In this document: piece by piece, positions 62,676 through 64,000 of the stretch
Position numbering within the stretch: the stretch's first letter is position 1
Layout: each line of letters opens with the position of its first letter
From: Mobiluncus porci
Lineage (GTDB): Bacteria > Actinomycetota > Actinomycetes > Actinomycetales > Actinomycetaceae
NCBI RefSeq assembly: GCF_009695935.1
Contig: NZ_VUMY01000011.1
Coordinates: 26,577 to 90,576, forward strand
Direction: 5' to 3'
Length of the DNA: 64,000 nt
Notes under the pieces: generated by a model
Told to the model about the DNA's origin: nothing
The model's input: the letters and a program-made list of their open reading frames with translations, nothing else
Database searches by the model: none
Position numbers and translations under genes: made by a program

Positions 62676-63620
62676 ATGAATCTCGCGATGTTCCTCGCGG
62701 AACTGACCGCGAAACCGCTTCCGGCGGCGGAAAACCCGCTGACGATTATGCTGCGCTTCCTGGTGGGAATTGCGGTGGTTTTCCTCCTCCTGTGGCTGCT
62801 GTATCGCTGGGTGAAACGGACGAATCTCGGGGACTATCAGGGCCCTGGCCTGCGGCTCATCTCGCGTCTCGCCCTGACTCGTTCCGCGATGGTGGCAGTG
62901 GTCGAGATCGGGGGGCGGATGTTCTTGGTCGGCGCGGGCGATTCCGCGGTGACCCCGATTGCGGAACTCTATGACACGGAGGAAATGGCCTCCGAACTGG
63001 ACTCCCAGGCGGCAGCGCTGGCGGCGGCGCAGGCGCAGGCGGCGTCGCGGAAGCCCGTGAAGAAGCCATTTAGTCAGGTTTTGGCGAAGGTGAGCCGGAA
63101 GGCGGCGGCTCCGGTGGGGGAGGACTCGGGTTCAACAAAGGCCGTCACGGTTTCCTCCGCTCTTCCCTCCGAGAATGCCGCAGGCACTGGATCCGGGGCC
63201 GCTCCGCGGCCCCAAAGCGCGACGCAACTGCCGCCGCGCCAACTTCCGGCGGGAAAGACTGGCGGACAATCAGCCACGGCGGCTTCTGGAGTGGCGGGCG
63301 CCGCCCGTCAAGACGCGACCGGAAAATCGGGGAAGTCCGCGGCGGGGAGTTCCGCGGGGGTGGCGGGCGGTTCCCGACCCGCGGGGAGTCCCCGACTTGC
63401 TCCCTCCGGCCAGTCCTCCCAATCCGCCCAATCCGCTGCGTCATCCTCGGCGGGCTCTAGCCGAGGTTCCGGTTTCCAGCCTGGCTCGGCTCGCGGAGGG
63501 GTCGCCCCAGAAACGGCGCGCCCCCAGCCGCAAGTTACTGACGCACAAATGGACGCACTCGCGGCCCAGATCGCCGCTGAATTCGGCGTGAAACCGGCAA
63601 AATCGGGTGAGACGTCATGA
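62676..63620 (+). CDS. fliO: Flagellar export protein FliO
   Basis: 314 residues. One membrane helix (FLVGIAVVFLLLWLLYRWVKR) followed by the FliO domain (GLRLISRLALTRSAMVAVVEIGGRMFLVGAGDSAVTPIAEL), then 190 residues of Ala/Ser/Gly/Pro-rich disordered tail, unusually long. Helps FliP assembly. AAGGAG before ATG; overlaps the next gene by four bases (ATGA). Confidence 0.9.
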   Translation: MNLAMFLAELTAKPLPAAENPLTIMLRFLVGIAVVFLLLWLLYRWVKRTNLGDYQGPGLRLISRLALTRSAMVAVVEIGGRMFLVGAGDSAVTPIAELYDTEEMASELDSQAAALAAAQAQAASRKPVKKPFSQVLAKVSRKAAAPVGEDSGSTKAVTVSSALPSENAAGTGSGAAPRPQSATQLPPRQLPAGKTGGQSATAASGVAGAARQDATGKSGKSAAGSSAGVAGGSRPAGSPRLAPSGQSSQSAQSAASSSAGSSRGSGFQPGSARGGVAPETARPQPQVTDAQMDALAAQIAAEFGVKPAKSGETS

Positions 63621-63943
63621 GCGGGGAGGTTCTCGCGGCGCACGAAGCCTCCCTGAAGGAATTCAGGGAGTGGACTAACGCGCGCGAGGCGCGGCGCGAG
63701 TGGCGGCGCGAGGTGAATCGGGAGATTTGCCGCGAACAGTTTGCCTCGACAGCGAGACATCTCCAGTGGCTCGGTTTAAAGGTTCAGGTTCCCCTGGATT
63801 TTTCGGTCGACACCCTTGGTTTAACGAGTTCGGAAAGGACCTTGGTCCAAACCCAGGAGAATTCCGCACGCAGTGGAAATAATGCGGTGTCAGATGATGA
63901 GTGCAACGTTTTTTTGGAAGGGAGTTGCGCTCTTGGGTGGTAG
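63617..63943 (+). CDS. Unknown small flagellar-operon protein, 3' end formed by a repeat
   Basis: 108 residues, start overlapping the fliO stop. The first 75 residues are helical and Arg/Glu-rich (FREWTNAREARREWRREVNREICREQ) and not recognised. From about residue 79 (QTQENSARSGNN...) the codons come from a family A2 repeat (63852-63905), so the original C terminus has probably been replaced. fliP would be expected here. Confidence 0.55.
   Translation: MSGEVLAAHEASLKEFREWTNAREARREWRREVNREICREQFASTARHLQWLGLKVQVPLDFSVDTLGLTSSERTLVQTQENSARSGNNAVSDDECNVFLEGSCALGW
63852..63905. repeat. Partial family A2 repeat
   Basis: cccaggagaattc, then gcggtgtcagatgatgagtgca, matches the reverse complement of 36131-36199 and then stops abruptly at gtgca; the expected second arm (attctcctgg) is missing. 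Confidence 0.7.
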
Positions 63944-64000
63944 GTGGTCTGGTTCGGCTGTGCGTGAGTATGCGTTGGAGTTGTTAGAGCTTGGGTGGAC
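63930..64000 (+). mobile_element. Possible start of an insertion-sequence transposase (cut by window edge)
   Basis: An open frame reads LGGRWSGSAVREYALELLELGW to the edge, like the N-terminal helix-turn-helix region of some transposases. It begins where the family A2 repeat is cut short. Only about 22 residues are visible and the family cannot be named. Confidence 0.35.

Overview
The window looks like chromosomal DNA from a flagellated, anaerobic, medium-GC actinobacterium, most probably a Mobiluncus species (Actinomycetaceae). The evidence is Lsr2, CarD, an actinobacterial topoisomerase I with a Lys/Ala tail, oxygen-independent enzymes (class III ribonucleotide reductase, anaerobic sulfatase maturase) and a large flagellar gene set lacking P- and L-ring genes. 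The genus is inferred from gene content, not from a database match.

Left part (1-38 kb), metabolism and housekeeping. purL is cut by the left edge. Next comes a sulfur/sulfatase block: a TauE/SafE permease, a Cys-type sulfatase, an MFS transporter, the radical-SAM sulfatase maturase and a second TauE/SafE permease. The sulfatase-MFS-maturase part is bracketed by direct repeats that include a copy of the 3' end of the second permease gene. Then follow a PfkB sugar kinase, a secreted CAP-domain protein, topA, an MFS exporter, bcp, a PAP2 phosphatase, a class I aminotransferase, nrdD behind tandem NrdR-like boxes, azlCD, an AMIN-like lipoprotein, gpmA, carD, ispD, two MFS genes, ispF, lsr2, a tRNA-Thr with a four-unit tandem repeat built from its own 3' end, a TAP-type lipoprotein hydrolase, holB, tmk and purD.

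Right part (37.8-64 kb), flagella. A leftward operon flgN-flgK-flgL-fliW faces a rightward set: a FliA-type sigma factor with a very long tail, fliD, fliS, a small FliT-position gene, then the long operon flgB-flgC-fliE-fliF-fliG-fliH-fliI-fliJ-NlpC/P60 hydrolase-fliK-flgD-flgE-flbD-motA-motB-fliL-fliM-fliN-fliO and one unknown small gene. That gene ends inside a repeat, next to what may be the start of a transposase. Sigma-28-type promoters (TAAA-N15-CCGATA-like) precede flgN, fliD and probably flbD. Flagellin, flgM, csrA and the export gate genes (fliP, fliQ, fliR, flhA, flhB) are not seen in the window.

The most unusual feature is the load of small palindromic repeats. Family A (about 65 bp, arms around GATTTTGG/CCAAAATC) and family B (about 50-60 bp, arms around GGGTCAGACC/GGTCTGACCC) lie between genes, but also inside purL, ispD and the aminotransferase gene, where they are translated in frame as extra loops. 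A third group of hairpins shares GGGGACG/CGTCCCC stems.
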